41,657 nucleotides of DNA from Acidobacteriota bacterium (GTDB taxonomy: Bacteria; Acidobacteriota; Polarisedimenticolia; J045): positions 3,542,780 through 3,584,436 of the forward strand of contig CP070706.1 of assembly GCA_020350085.1 (NCBI GenBank). The letters run 5' to 3'. A program made the position numbers and the translations under genes. Below, piece after piece: positions 23,390 through 32,063 of the stretch. Below the pieces are notes generated by a model, which saw only the letters and a list, made by a program, of their open reading frames with translations, was not told the origin of the DNA and made no database searches. Each line of letters starts with the position of its first letter. Within the stretch, counting starts at the first letter, position 1.

Positions 23390-25677
23390 CCGATCCGCCC
23401 CAGCGCCCACAGGCGCTGGACGAGCTGATGAAACAGTCCCACCATGACACGCACTGTCGACTCCCTGTCCGGCGCTGCGGACCACTGGTTGTTGCTCAGA
23501 TCGCGCTCGAACACCCAGCGCCGCCGCGGATCGACACGCACGGCCACCAGGCGGGACGGGTAGCGTCCCTCGATCGCCGTCCACCAGCCCTCACCGTTCC
23601 AGACAACCAGCTCGCGAGACCCGTCCTCGAACGTCAGCTCGATCTCGACCGGAAGCTGCCAGCGGCCGAGCTGGCGAACGACGATGCGACATACTTGCTG
23701 CGGGACGCGTGTCGGGTGTGAGCCACCGTCGTCCCCCGGCTCTTTTTCGAGCGACGGCCCTTCGGAGCAGTGCACGGGATCGACGGCGTAATCGGCGTAC
23801 CCAGCCACACGCCATACCTGCTCGAAGTAGTGCGCAGCATCGAGACCGATCGGCAGCGCGGAGGGATCGCGCTCGCCGCGCTGTTTCATCTCCCGAGAGA
23901 CGGCCGATGCAGCATGGATGAAATCCTCGGGGCGCGCATGAGCCAGCCAGTGCTGGCGCGCGTAGCGCCGCAGTGCGCGGAATACGGCACGCTCGCCGGC
24001 GACTCTCCGGTAAGCTTCGAGCGTCAGCGCGGCGAGCCGGTAGGTGTGCATCCGATAAGTCTCGCGCTCACCGTAGCTCCAGCCTCGCCGCCAGACGACG
24101 TCGAGCCCGGCGACCGGCTTCCATTGGCGTCGCTCGAGCCACGGGAACCCGATCGATTCGCCGTAGTACGTCAGAGGCGGTAGATCGACGAGATACCGCG
24201 CGGGTCGACCCGTACCCAAGCCGTGCAGTGTGCCGTTTCCGGCCGCGCCGACGAGCCCGAGCGGCCCGGGCGCGGCGTCCGGCTCGATCAACGGCACGGC
24301 TCGGTACTGCCACGGGGAGAACGAGCTGACCAGCCGATCCTCACCAAAACCCCACAGTAAGGCCGTCGACTCGGCGAACGTGTTGAACCCTTCGTCGAGA
24401 AACGGGTTCTCGAATTCGTCGTTGGCGACGATGCCGTAGAACCACTGATGCCCGACCTCGTGGACGGTCACCGCCTCGGGGTTGAGCCGCCCGCTGGGCG
24501 TCAACAGTCGCGCGCCGGCGGTGATCACCATCGGGTATTCCATGCCGCCGGCTCGACGTGCGTCGTGTTGCGGATCGACCGCTCTCAACACCGGATACGG
24601 ATAGGCGCCGAAAGCGCGACCGAACCAGACGAGTCCGACCTCCATCGCGCGCAAATGGCGCTCGGCCAGGTGTTGGTGCTCGGGCTGGAGGTAGACCTCG
24701 AGCGTCACGTCGCGCAGCAACATCTCGGCTCCCGTCGCCTCGGGACCGAGCAGCGCGAGCCAACGCGCTTCCTCGAGCGGATCGCGGTGCTGCCCGCCGC
24801 GAAAGCGTCGCCCCACGACGACGAAATCGGGATCCGCGAACCAAGCGAAGTCGTGAACCTCTCGTGCCTCGTACGTCACGGAGTATCGTTCCGTATCGTC
24901 GCGGGGTGTCTCGTTGATCCGCACGCCGGTTGCGGCGACTTTCCCTCGGTACTGCTCGGGCAGATTCAGCGTCACGCTGTAACGGCCGTAGTCGGCATAG
25001 AACTCGGTCAGCCGATGAAACTGGGGACAGTTCCAGCGCGCCGGAGCGGATGGCGTCTCGCGCGGCGGCTCGAACACGCCCAGTTTGGGAAACCACTGAG
25101 CCGCGGCGATGAAATCACCGGCACGGCCCGTCCGCGCGCGGATCGCCGGCAGGCGGCTCTTGAACTCCAGCTCGACCGTGATCGCCCCGCCGGGCGCGAC
25201 AGCCTCGGGAAGCGCGAGTCTCGCGACGGTCCGGTCCTCGACGTTCCCGTCGTCCGGCGCCGTCGTGCTCAGACGGGCGCTCCAGTCCTCTCCGCCCGGA
25301 CCGCTGACCCTCGTCACCTCGATGCCGCCGAAAGATCCCGCCTCGCTCAGCGATCGGCCTGAAGGGGGGCTCGTGCGGGTCAATCCTTCCAGCATCCAGG
25401 TCGTGCGTCGATGCGCGAACGCGTTGAGGTAGAGACGGAACCACAGCTCCTGAGTCGGACTGGACGTGGTGTTCTTCCAGCTCACTCGCTCTCGTGCGTG
25501 AATCGAGCCGGTTTCTGCGTCGTAACGCGCCTCGATCGTGTACCCGACGCGATGCTCGTCGGAGCGCGGGCTGGCGCGCACGCCGAGGCACGCCGCGAGC
25601 AGGACCGTCGAGACAACGAGTGCTGCAGCCGCGGCACCGCGTCGTGCCCCCGCTGCGGAAAACGCGACCTTTTTCAT
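23386..25677 (-). CDS. M1 family zinc metallopeptidase, probable lipoprotein
   Basis: 763 residues. The N-terminus has a lipobox (LLAAC, Cys30), so it is probably lipid-anchored to the inner or outer membrane. Gluzincin motifs: GGMEYPM for substrate N-terminus binding, and HEVGHQW (His406, Glu407, His410) with the third ligand Glu429 in FLDEGFNTF. The preceding beta-rich domain (from about residue 45, YTIEARYDAETGSIH) is the M1 N-terminal saddle. It would cleave N-terminal residues from peptides outside the cytoplasm. The ATG at 25677 (MKKVAFS) is preferred. It leads a three-gene overlapping operon. Confidence 0.92.
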   Translation of the reverse strand: MKKVAFSAAGARRGAAAAALVVSTVLLAACLGVRASPRSDEHRVGYTIEARYDAETGSIHARERVSWKNTTSSPTQELWFRLYLNAFAHRRTTWMLEGLTRTSPPSGRSLSEAGSFGGIEVTRVSGPGGEDWSARLSTTAPDDGNVEDRTVARLALPEAVAPGGAITVELEFKSRLPAIRARTGRAGDFIAAAQWFPKLGVFEPPRETPSAPARWNCPQFHRLTEFYADYGRYSVTLNLPEQYRGKVAATGVRINETPRDDTERYSVTYEAREVHDFAWFADPDFVVVGRRFRGGQHRDPLEEARWLALLGPEATGAEMLLRDVTLEVYLQPEHQHLAERHLRAMEVGLVWFGRAFGAYPYPVLRAVDPQHDARRAGGMEYPMVITAGARLLTPSGRLNPEAVTVHEVGHQWFYGIVANDEFENPFLDEGFNTFAESTALLWGFGEDRLVSSFSPWQYRAVPLIEPDAAPGPLGLVGAAGNGTLHGLGTGRPARYLVDLPPLTYYGESIGFPWLERRQWKPVAGLDVVWRRGWSYGERETYRMHTYRLAALTLEAYRRVAGERAVFRALRRYARQHWLAHARPEDFIHAASAVSREMKQRGERDPSALPIGLDAAHYFEQVWRVAGYADYAVDPVHCSEGPSLEKEPGDDGGSHPTRVPQQVCRIVVRQLGRWQLPVEIELTFEDGSRELVVWNGEGWWTAIEGRYPSRLVAVRVDPRRRWVFERDLSNNQWSAAPDRESTVRVMVGLFHQLVQRLWALGRIG

Positions 25678-25735
25678 CGGGATCAAGCTATCCCGCGCCG
25701 GCCCTGGATGTAAAGCGCGCGGAGAGTGCCTCCTC

Positions 25736-25752
25736 TCGTGAGCGGCTCACGA
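25736..25752. repeat. 17-base perfect inverted repeat
   Basis: TCGTGAGC-G-GCTCACGA in the gap between the TonB receptor stop (25763) and the M1 peptidase start (25677). It may act as a hairpin ending receptor transcription or as an operator for the peptidase; there is no T-run. Confidence 0.5.
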
Positions 25753-25762
25753 AACGGGACAC

Positions 25763-27988
25763 TCAGTCCTCATCCGATGCGAACGTCAACTTGATCGAGC
25801 CGGTTCTTCCGGGGGCGATCGGAGCATCGTCGCGCGCCGAAGCGAGCAGCGGCTGATCGAGCAGATTCGTCACGCCGATTCGAAGCGTCACCCCGCGGCC
25901 GAGCGGCAAGCCGACGGCAACGTCGGCCGTGACGTAGCCCGGTGTGACGCGCTCTCCCGGACCGGGGTGCTCGTCGCGGGCGCGCGCGCGAAGCTCCGCG
26001 CGAAGCCAGCGACCGCGCTGATCGTGCCCGCTCCAGAGCACGTCGAGACCGTCCGCCGGAATGTCGGCCAGGGAGCGGTCGAAGCCGTCCTCTCCGCGTA
26101 AGCGGTGCAAGGTAAGCTGCCACTGCCCGGAGCGTGTGCTCGTCAACCCGGCCGTCAGCTCGAGCCCCCGTACGGTGGCACGGCCTGCGTTCGCGAAACG
26201 ATAGACGTCCAGACCGAGCGGCCCGGAGCCTGGCTGGTCGAAGTTGCGAACGATGACGTCTTCGATGCGCGTGTCGAACAGCGCGATCTCGACGAAGCGA
26301 TTCTTGCGCACCAGACGCCAGGCGACATCGACATGGCGCGAAACCTCCCGCTGGAGCTCGCGGTTGTCGATCAACAATCCGCGCCCCGTGATGCCGCGGT
26401 AGAACCGTTGCGAGAGGGTCGGTTCGCGAAAGCCGCGTGCGAGCTGCGCGACCAGGTGTCCTCCCCGGCCGAACGATGTGTCGAGCGCGAGCGTGCCCGC
26501 CGTCGCGGTCGTTCGCCGCACCTGAGTGCTCTCTGCCGAGCTGGCCTCGCTCTTGAGCGGCTCGAGGCGCAGGCCGGCACTGACCGCGACGCGCTCGGAG
26601 AGACGACGGTTCAGCTGCCCGAACAAAGCGATGGCGCGCTCGCTCGCGTCGAACAGCGGCCTCTCATCGAGCAACGTGGCCGCCTCGCCCAGAAGACCCG
26701 TTGCCGAAATCTTCGTTTCCACGTCGAAGCGCGAGCGCAGCTCCGCACCGGCGAGCCAGTCAAAGCTCTCTTGCTGACCGCGCCACAGTCCCCGGGCGCC
26801 CAGGTCGCGCTGCCGAGTGATCGCCGTGAGTGCCGAGACCGCCTGATCGTCCCCGACGCGGCGTTGTGTGACCGCCCTCTCGGCATCCGCGGCCCAGGCG
26901 ATGATTTCTCCCTCGCGCCGGCCGGGAATATCCAAATGCCAGGTGAGACGGTGCAGCGTCTCCTCGGGCACGACCGTCAGCCGGCCATCCTCCGCCGGCC
27001 CGAGGCGCTCGGCGTCCGCGAGCCGGTCCGTGCGGAGCCCGAGACGCATCAGCGTGCGGCCCGCGAGCCAGGTCTTGCCGGCAAAAAGGGATTGCTGGCG
27101 ATACTGCCCATCTAGCGGGGCTCCGTCCGCACCCCGCGGCGCCTTTCCGCGCCGCGATCCGGCCGCCACGGACCATCCGTCGCGCCGCCATCGCAGTGCC
27201 GCGGCATAGCCGCCGGCGTCTCCCTCGCGCCACTCCGTCTCGGCGGCGAGCCGACGAGGTCCGTCGACACCATCCCATGGGCTCTTGACGAGCACGACTC
27301 CGCCCATCGCCGCCGAGCCGTAGACCACGCTCGCGGGACCCCGCACGATGTCGATGCCGCCCCACGTCCCCTGCTCGAACACGCCTCCCGACACACCCGC
27401 GCGCCGCTCGGTCTGTATCGCCGCGCCGTCGAGCAGCAGGAGCGTGCGCCCCTGGCCCAGCCCGCGCAGCACGGGAACGGCGTCGGGATCTTCGACTGAG
27501 CGCTCGGTTCCTGGCAGCGAGGAGACGAGCTGCTGGAGCGAACCGCTCGCTCGCTCACTGATCTCGCGGGTGCTGAAGCTTCTCGTCGGTGCCGCCGGTG
27601 GCGCGTGGATCTGACCCGCCGCGGGTGCCGACACGTCGAGCGTGACCTGCCGGCCGGGATCGACCTGCAGCACGAGCTCCTCGTCGTCGCCGGCCTGCCG
27701 CGGAAGATCGACAACCAGTGTCGTCCCGTCAGCGAGCTCGACGAGCACCGTCGAGACGTCTGTCAGCGTGCCGGGCAGCTTGAAGCGCCCGTCCGGCCCG
27801 GTCACGGCCCCGCCGGTTGTCGCGACGGGAGTCACGCGCGCTCCGACGAGCGGGTCGCCGGCGAGGTCGATGAGCCGACCGCTCCAGGCTCGGGCCGGCG
27901 AGATGGCACAGACCGCCAGGATGGGCAGCCCCAGCAGCGCCATCACAGCAGCGCGGCGCTTAACCGATCTGTAACGGGGCGGGATCAT
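25763..27988 (-). CDS. TonB-dependent outer-membrane receptor with N-terminal carboxypeptidase-regulatory-like domain
   Basis: 741 residues. Signal peptide MALLGLPILAVCAISPARA, then a small beta-sandwich of the carboxypeptidase-regulatory type (about 36-105, DLAGDPLVGARVTPV and GPDGRFKLPG). The plug domain follows (LQQLVSSLPGTERSVEDPDA, VPVLRGLGQGRTLLLLDG, IDIVRGPASVVYGSAAMGGV), and then a beta barrel to the end (RIGVTNLLDQPLLAS is the usual penultimate-strand motif). It takes up a large or scarce substrate using TonB energy; the ligand is unknown. ATG 27988 is preferred over an upstream start that would run into the divergent hydrolase leader. Confidence 0.93.
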   Translation of the reverse strand: MIPPRYRSVKRRAAVMALLGLPILAVCAISPARAWSGRLIDLAGDPLVGARVTPVATTGGAVTGPDGRFKLPGTLTDVSTVLVELADGTTLVVDLPRQAGDDEELVLQVDPGRQVTLDVSAPAAGQIHAPPAAPTRSFSTREISERASGSLQQLVSSLPGTERSVEDPDAVPVLRGLGQGRTLLLLDGAAIQTERRAGVSGGVFEQGTWGGIDIVRGPASVVYGSAAMGGVVLVKSPWDGVDGPRRLAAETEWREGDAGGYAAALRWRRDGWSVAAGSRRGKAPRGADGAPLDGQYRQQSLFAGKTWLAGRTLMRLGLRTDRLADAERLGPAEDGRLTVVPEETLHRLTWHLDIPGRREGEIIAWAADAERAVTQRRVGDDQAVSALTAITRQRDLGARGLWRGQQESFDWLAGAELRSRFDVETKISATGLLGEAATLLDERPLFDASERAIALFGQLNRRLSERVAVSAGLRLEPLKSEASSAESTQVRRTTATAGTLALDTSFGRGGHLVAQLARGFREPTLSQRFYRGITGRGLLIDNRELQREVSRHVDVAWRLVRKNRFVEIALFDTRIEDVIVRNFDQPGSGPLGLDVYRFANAGRATVRGLELTAGLTSTRSGQWQLTLHRLRGEDGFDRSLADIPADGLDVLWSGHDQRGRWLRAELRARARDEHPGPGERVTPGYVTADVAVGLPLGRGVTLRIGVTNLLDQPLLASARDDAPIAPGRTGSIKLTFASDED

Positions 27989-28000
27989 GGTCGCGATGGC

Positions 28001-28006
28001 TATACT
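28001..28006 (+). promoter_or_regulatory. Putative -10 element of the MBL-fold hydrolase gene
   Basis: TATACT about 55 bases before the start codon, in the 73-base gap from the divergent TonB receptor gene. No clear -35 is visible. Confidence 0.4.
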
Positions 28007-28061
28007 CGCGGGCTTTCCGCTCCCGCTCGGTCGGGGGGCGATGACGAGAGGAGCCGTTCGT

Positions 28062-29039
28062 ATGAGCCGAGCCGCCATCCTGCCCCGAAAAGCAGGCGCC
28101 CGCACACCCCAGATCGGTCGTTACGGCGTGACCGCTGTTGCGGCTGGCCTGCTCTCGCTGTCGAGCGGCGGGCTGCTGCTCGCCCAGAATCCCGAAGAAG
28201 TCGAGGTTCGTGTGACGCACGTCGCCGGGACGGTGCACATGCTGGAGGGTGCCGGAGGAAACGTCGGTGTCTCTGCCGGACCGGACGGGGTGCTGCTCGT
28301 GGACGACCAGTTCGACTGGATGGCGGACAAGATCCGCGCTGCGATTGCGAAGCTCGGCTCCGACAAGCCGCGCTTCGTGCTCAACACGCACTGGCACGGC
28401 GATCACACGGGAGGCAATGCCAGCTTTGCCGCCAACGGAACGCTCATCGCTCATCGCAGGGTCCGCGAGCGGCTGGCCGAAGGTCTGCGACGCGATTCGG
28501 GACGCGAAACCCCTCCCGCTCCGCCCGAGGCGCTGCCGGTGATCTCCTTCGACGAGTCGCTCACGGTGCACTTCAACGGCGAAACGATCGTCGCGCTTCA
28601 CTTTCCGCACAGTCATACGGACGGTGACAGCGTGATCTACTTCGAGCAAGCCAACGTCGTGCACATGGGCGATCTGTTCTTCTCCGGCCGGTTCCCGTTC
28701 ATCGACCTCGAAAGCGGGGGCAGCGTCGAGGGGCTGATTCACGCCGTTGAGAGTGTGCTGGCACGCATTCCGGCGGACGCCAAGCTGATTCCAGGTCACG
28801 GGCCGCTCTCGAAGCCGAGCGACCTCGAGGCGTACCACGAGATGCTGATCTCCACGAGCGCCCTCGTCCGCCAGCAGATCGCTTCGGGCAAATCGCTCGA
28901 GGAAATCCAGCAGCTCGGCCTGGGCGAGCGCTGGCAGAGCTGGTCGTGGCAGTTCATCGACGAGCAGCGATTCATCGAGACCCTCTATCGCGGTCTCGCG
29001 GGACAGCCCTTCCCCGCCGGGTCGTACAAGCAGCATTAA
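28062..29039 (+). CDS. Exported metallo-beta-lactamase-fold hydrolase
   Basis: 325 residues with a signal-like segment (VTAVAAGLLSLSSGGLLLAQ) about residues 22-42. The metal site is complete: HWHGDHTGGN (His110, His112, Asp114, His115), HFPHSHTDGDSVIYF, VVHMGDLFF and IPGHGPLSKPSDL. The substrate is not predictable; members include periplasmic hydrolases of the quinoprotein-relay type and lactamase-like enzymes. The ATG at 28062 has AGGAG eight bases upstream. The oxidoreductase gene starts 43 bases downstream on the same strand but seems to have its own -10. Confidence 0.88.
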   Translation: MSRAAILPRKAGARTPQIGRYGVTAVAAGLLSLSSGGLLLAQNPEEVEVRVTHVAGTVHMLEGAGGNVGVSAGPDGVLLVDDQFDWMADKIRAAIAKLGSDKPRFVLNTHWHGDHTGGNASFAANGTLIAHRRVRERLAEGLRRDSGRETPPAPPEALPVISFDESLTVHFNGETIVALHFPHSHTDGDSVIYFEQANVVHMGDLFFSGRFPFIDLESGGSVEGLIHAVESVLARIPADAKLIPGHGPLSKPSDLEAYHEMLISTSALVRQQIASGKSLEEIQQLGLGERWQSWSWQFIDEQRFIETLYRGLAGQPFPAGSYKQH

Positions 29040-29069
29040 TCAGCAGCACCGGCTGGCCCGGCGATACTC

Positions 29070-29075
29070 GATAAT
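29070..29075 (+). promoter_or_regulatory. Putative -10 of a leaderless transcript
   Basis: GATAAT ends seven bases before the ATG at 29083 and there is no ribosome binding site between, so transcription probably begins at or next to the start codon. Confidence 0.45.
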
Positions 29076-29082
29076 CCTGGGC

Positions 29083-30198
29083 ATGAGACTGCTTCTCGTC
29101 GGCGCGGGCCATGGTCATCTGCACGTTCTCGGGCAGACCCGCCGGCTGGCGAGCTGCGGGCTCGAGGTCACGCTCGTAGCGCCGGATCGGTTTTGGTATT
29201 CCGGCATGGGACCGGGGCTTTTGTCCGGCCGCTACTCGATCGAGGACGACACGGTCGATGTCGGACGACTGATCGAGCGCGCTGGCGGGGCGTTCGTTGC
29301 CGCTCGAGTCGAGAGGATCGACCCGAGTGACAGATCGGTCCAGCTCAGCGACGGCGGCACGCTCGGGTTCGACCTCTTGTCGCTCAACGTCGGCAGCGAA
29401 GTGGCGTTCGAAGAAGTCTCCGGGGCCGCGGACCGGGCGCTGCCGGTCAAGCCGGTGCGCCATCTGTTCGAGCTTCGCAAGCGATGGCTGACGCAGCGCC
29501 GGATCGGCCGTGTCGCCGTCGTCGGTGGCGGGCCGGCCGGATGCGAGATCGCCGCCAACATCGTCGAGCTGGCGCGTACGAGTCGTCTCGACGCGAAGGT
29601 GACGCTGATCACCCGCTCGAGTCGTCTGTTGGCAGCGCACGGAGCGCGCGCTGGGAGTCTGGTCGCACGCTGGCTGAGCCGGCGCGGCGTCGAGTTGCGC
29701 TATGAGACGAGTGTGTCTCGCATAGACGCGGGGGCGGTCGGGCTCGAAGGGGGCGAGAATCTGCCTCACGACGACGTCGTCATGGCGACGGGCGTCCGGC
29801 CACCGTCTTTGGCACGGCGAAGCGGTCTCGCCTGCGATCGCGAAGGAGCCTTGATCGTCGATCAGACGCTGCAGAGCGTCGCGCATCCCGGTCTTTTCGG
29901 AGTCGGCGACGCGATCACGCTCAAAGGCCGGCCACTGGCGCGAGTCGGGGTCTACGCCGTGCGGCAAGCACCGATTCTGCTCCGCAATCTGCTGTCCTAC
30001 GCCTCGGGTGGCGATTTGGACCGCTTCGAGCCTCAACGTCGATTCCTGCTGATTCTGAACCTGGGCGACGGCCACGGGCTGATGCTTTACGGCGGTATCG
30101 TGCTGCAGGGGCGCTGGGTCTTTCGCATCAAGGACTGGCTCGACCGGCGTTTCGTGCGGAGCCACCAGCAGGCGGCGATCGAGCAAGCCCCCCCGTGA
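29083..30198 (+). CDS. FAD/NAD(P)H oxidoreductase of the SelD N-terminal-domain type (TIGR03169-like)
   Basis: 371 residues. Two Rossmann folds: LLLVGAGHGHLHVL at the N-terminus and VAVVGGGPAGCEIAANIVEL near residue 145, plus an FAD-contact GVGDAI near residue 275. The opening GAGHGHLHVL and YSGMGPGLLSGRYS match, from memory, the NDH-2-like family that occurs either alone or fused to the N-terminus of selenophosphate synthase SelD. Here it stands alone, ending at HQQAAIEQAPP without a SelD part. The natural reaction is unknown. It follows the exported hydrolase gene by 43 bases and ends six bases from the convergent unknown gene. Confidence 0.82.
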   Translation: MRLLLVGAGHGHLHVLGQTRRLASCGLEVTLVAPDRFWYSGMGPGLLSGRYSIEDDTVDVGRLIERAGGAFVAARVERIDPSDRSVQLSDGGTLGFDLLSLNVGSEVAFEEVSGAADRALPVKPVRHLFELRKRWLTQRRIGRVAVVGGGPAGCEIAANIVELARTSRLDAKVTLITRSSRLLAAHGARAGSLVARWLSRRGVELRYETSVSRIDAGAVGLEGGENLPHDDVVMATGVRPPSLARRSGLACDREGALIVDQTLQSVAHPGLFGVGDAITLKGRPLARVGVYAVRQAPILLRNLLSYASGGDLDRFEPQRRFLLILNLGDGHGLMLYGGIVLQGRWVFRIKDWLDRRFVRSHQQAAIEQAPP

Positions 30199-30204
30199 CG
30201 CGGC

Positions 30205-31020
30205 TCAGGTGAGGTGCCGCGGCGCGCTAGCGTCCGGGCTTGTCAGCGTTCGCTGCGCCTCGCGGTAGAGCTGCTCAGCGTGACCGAACTCCATGGGAAG
30301 ACTCGAGGCGATCGGTCGCCAGCCTCGCCGCGCTTCGACCAGCAGCAACGAAACGGCTTGGCCGGGACGATACAGCTCGCGAAATGCGGCGGGTATGCGG
30401 ACGGGCGCATACGGCGCTTCACCGGGAACCGAGACAGCCACGCCGTCACGTGAGCTGCTCTCGATCACGAACCGGCCCTCGATCAAGTGTTCGTCGACAT
30501 CGTCACCTTCACGGCCTCCAGCCAACGGCGGCATGATCTGACACTCGAGCGCGCGCTGCAGTCGGTGAAAACGACGGAGCAGCGGGCTCGCTCCTCGATG
30601 GGCCGTCTCGAAGCGAGACAGCTCTCGAGATCCGCACAGAGCGTGGCGGCAACACCAGCGGGCCAGTCGGAGTGTCTCTCGCTCGAAGCTGGGAATCAGC
30701 GCCGCACTGAGCAGGTTGGCGTAGGGAAACAAGCGCACGCAGCAACCCAGAGCAGCCACGAGCCGTGTCGCGCGCGTGCGGTTCGCGCCGCACGACCAGC
30801 TGGGGGGGCGAGTATCCTCGGCCGGTGGGTCGAAGAAGCGGGCCAGCATCTGCAGCACGAGTTCGAGCAGCGGCCGTTGCTCCTCGACGATCGAGCCGCT
30901 GCGATCCTCCGCATAGGCTTCCAGTGCGTCGAGTACCGTCTGCGGCCCTTGGTCTCGTTCTGCGCCGCCAGGCAGGACCACGAGCTTGCGGTGGGTGGTC
31001 GGTTCGTCCTCTCTCGTCAT
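30205..31020 (-). CDS. Protein of unknown function
   Basis: 271 residues, cytoplasmic-looking, with no signal peptide or membrane span. I do not recognise the family. The central part (about 65-165) is helical and Arg-rich with a cysteine cluster (LARWCCRHALCGSRE). The last ~90 residues look beta-rich (FVIESSSRDGVAVSVPGE, RPGQAVSLLLVEARRGW) and could be a PilZ-like or similar small barrel, but the diagnostic RxxxR and D/NxSxxG motifs are not visible. The coding frame is intact and its stop lies six bases from the convergent oxidoreductase stop. Confidence 0.6.
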   Translation of the reverse strand: MTREDEPTTHRKLVVLPGGAERDQGPQTVLDALEAYAEDRSGSIVEEQRPLLELVLQMLARFFDPPAEDTRPPSWSCGANRTRATRLVAALGCCVRLFPYANLLSAALIPSFERETLRLARWCCRHALCGSRELSRFETAHRGASPLLRRFHRLQRALECQIMPPLAGGREGDDVDEHLIEGRFVIESSSRDGVAVSVPGEAPYAPVRIPAAFRELYRPGQAVSLLLVEARRGWRPIASSLPMEFGHAEQLYREAQRTLTSPDASAPRHLT

Positions 31021-31137
31021 GAAGGCAGGCTAGAGCGTCAGCGGCTCGCTCGATACCCCTTCTGCCGCGCGCGGTCCCGCGAGCGGGAATCGACCTGCGG
31101 GCCGACCTCGTTCGCGGGCTGCGTGGCGCGCGCCGGA

Positions 31138-31863
31138 TCAGAACCGCCAGGCGAAGCCGGCGCGGATCTCCCGGCCGGACAGATCGAGCGTACCGAGCCC
31201 CTCGAACTGCTCGTCCAACTCGTCGTCGGCCTCGTGCCAGCGTCCCTCGACGAAAAGCGACCACTCGCGACGAATCGGCACGTCGAGACCCGCAATCAGG
31301 TAGTAGCCGAGCGTCACACCGTCGGACTCGAAGGCGTCGAAGACGATCGGCTCGAGCGGAGCGGCGAAATCGATGAAGTCGCCCACTTCCGTGTAGCGCC
31401 ACCAGTAGAAGCCGGCTCCAGCACCGAGATACGGGGCGAACGTCGCCCTGCGCCCCGCCGGGAAAAACAAGAACCCCACCGTCAGCGGCGTGATCTGCAG
31501 CTTCGTCTCGTGCACGATTCCGGGATCTTCCCGGTAGCCCTGATCCGCGCGGGCGTCGACGTGCTCGAGCGAGAACAGGACACCACCCCACTGCCCGCGG
31601 CCGAGCAAGAAATCGGCGCCAACGCTCGTGTCCTCGAAGCTGCTCGCCGTACCGGTGAACTCGAAGAACGTCGCGTCCCAAAAGTCGGAATTGGCGTCAG
31701 GCTCGTACAAGCCGATCCCGAGCCGGAAGGCGTCTGAGGCCGGCGCAGGGGCGTGTCCTCCACGCCTGTAGTGACGTGGCCCGCCAGCCAGGGCCGAGGG
31801 CACCACCAGGCACGTTGCGGCGAGAATCAGCACCACCGATCGGGCCTTCGTGTTCGCAGTCAT
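31138..31863 (-). CDS. Outer-membrane beta-barrel protein
   Basis: 241 residues. A signal peptide (SVVLILAATCLVVPSALA) is followed by alternating beta-strand patterns (FRLGIGLYEP, GVLFSLEHVDARAD, APYLGAGAGFYWWRYTE, YYLIAGLDVPI, SLFVEGRWH) and a final REIRAGFAWRF with the C-terminal aromatic that BAM recognises. It resembles OmpW/OmpA-like small eight-stranded barrels. ATG 31863 has GGAGG five bases upstream. Function unknown. Confidence 0.75.
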   Translation of the reverse strand: MTANTKARSVVLILAATCLVVPSALAGGPRHYRRGGHAPAPASDAFRLGIGLYEPDANSDFWDATFFEFTGTASSFEDTSVGADFLLGRGQWGGVLFSLEHVDARADQGYREDPGIVHETKLQITPLTVGFLFFPAGRRATFAPYLGAGAGFYWWRYTEVGDFIDFAAPLEPIVFDAFESDGVTLGYYLIAGLDVPIRREWSLFVEGRWHEADDELDEQFEGLGTLDLSGREIRAGFAWRF

Positions 31864-32063
31864 GGTCACCTCCAAAGCCGCGTTCGGGCCCCTGTGCTCG
31901 AAACGGGGCCTTTCGCCCGAGTGGAGAGCAAGCGGCATGCCATGAGCTGTCCGCCGACCACTAGCCGGCGTGCAGAGCAAAGCCTTTTGTTTGCAATGTG
32001 TTGAGAACGCAGCCCGAGTCACTCGAGAACGAGCTGCCCACCCTGGAGGACGCGCGAGACGCC

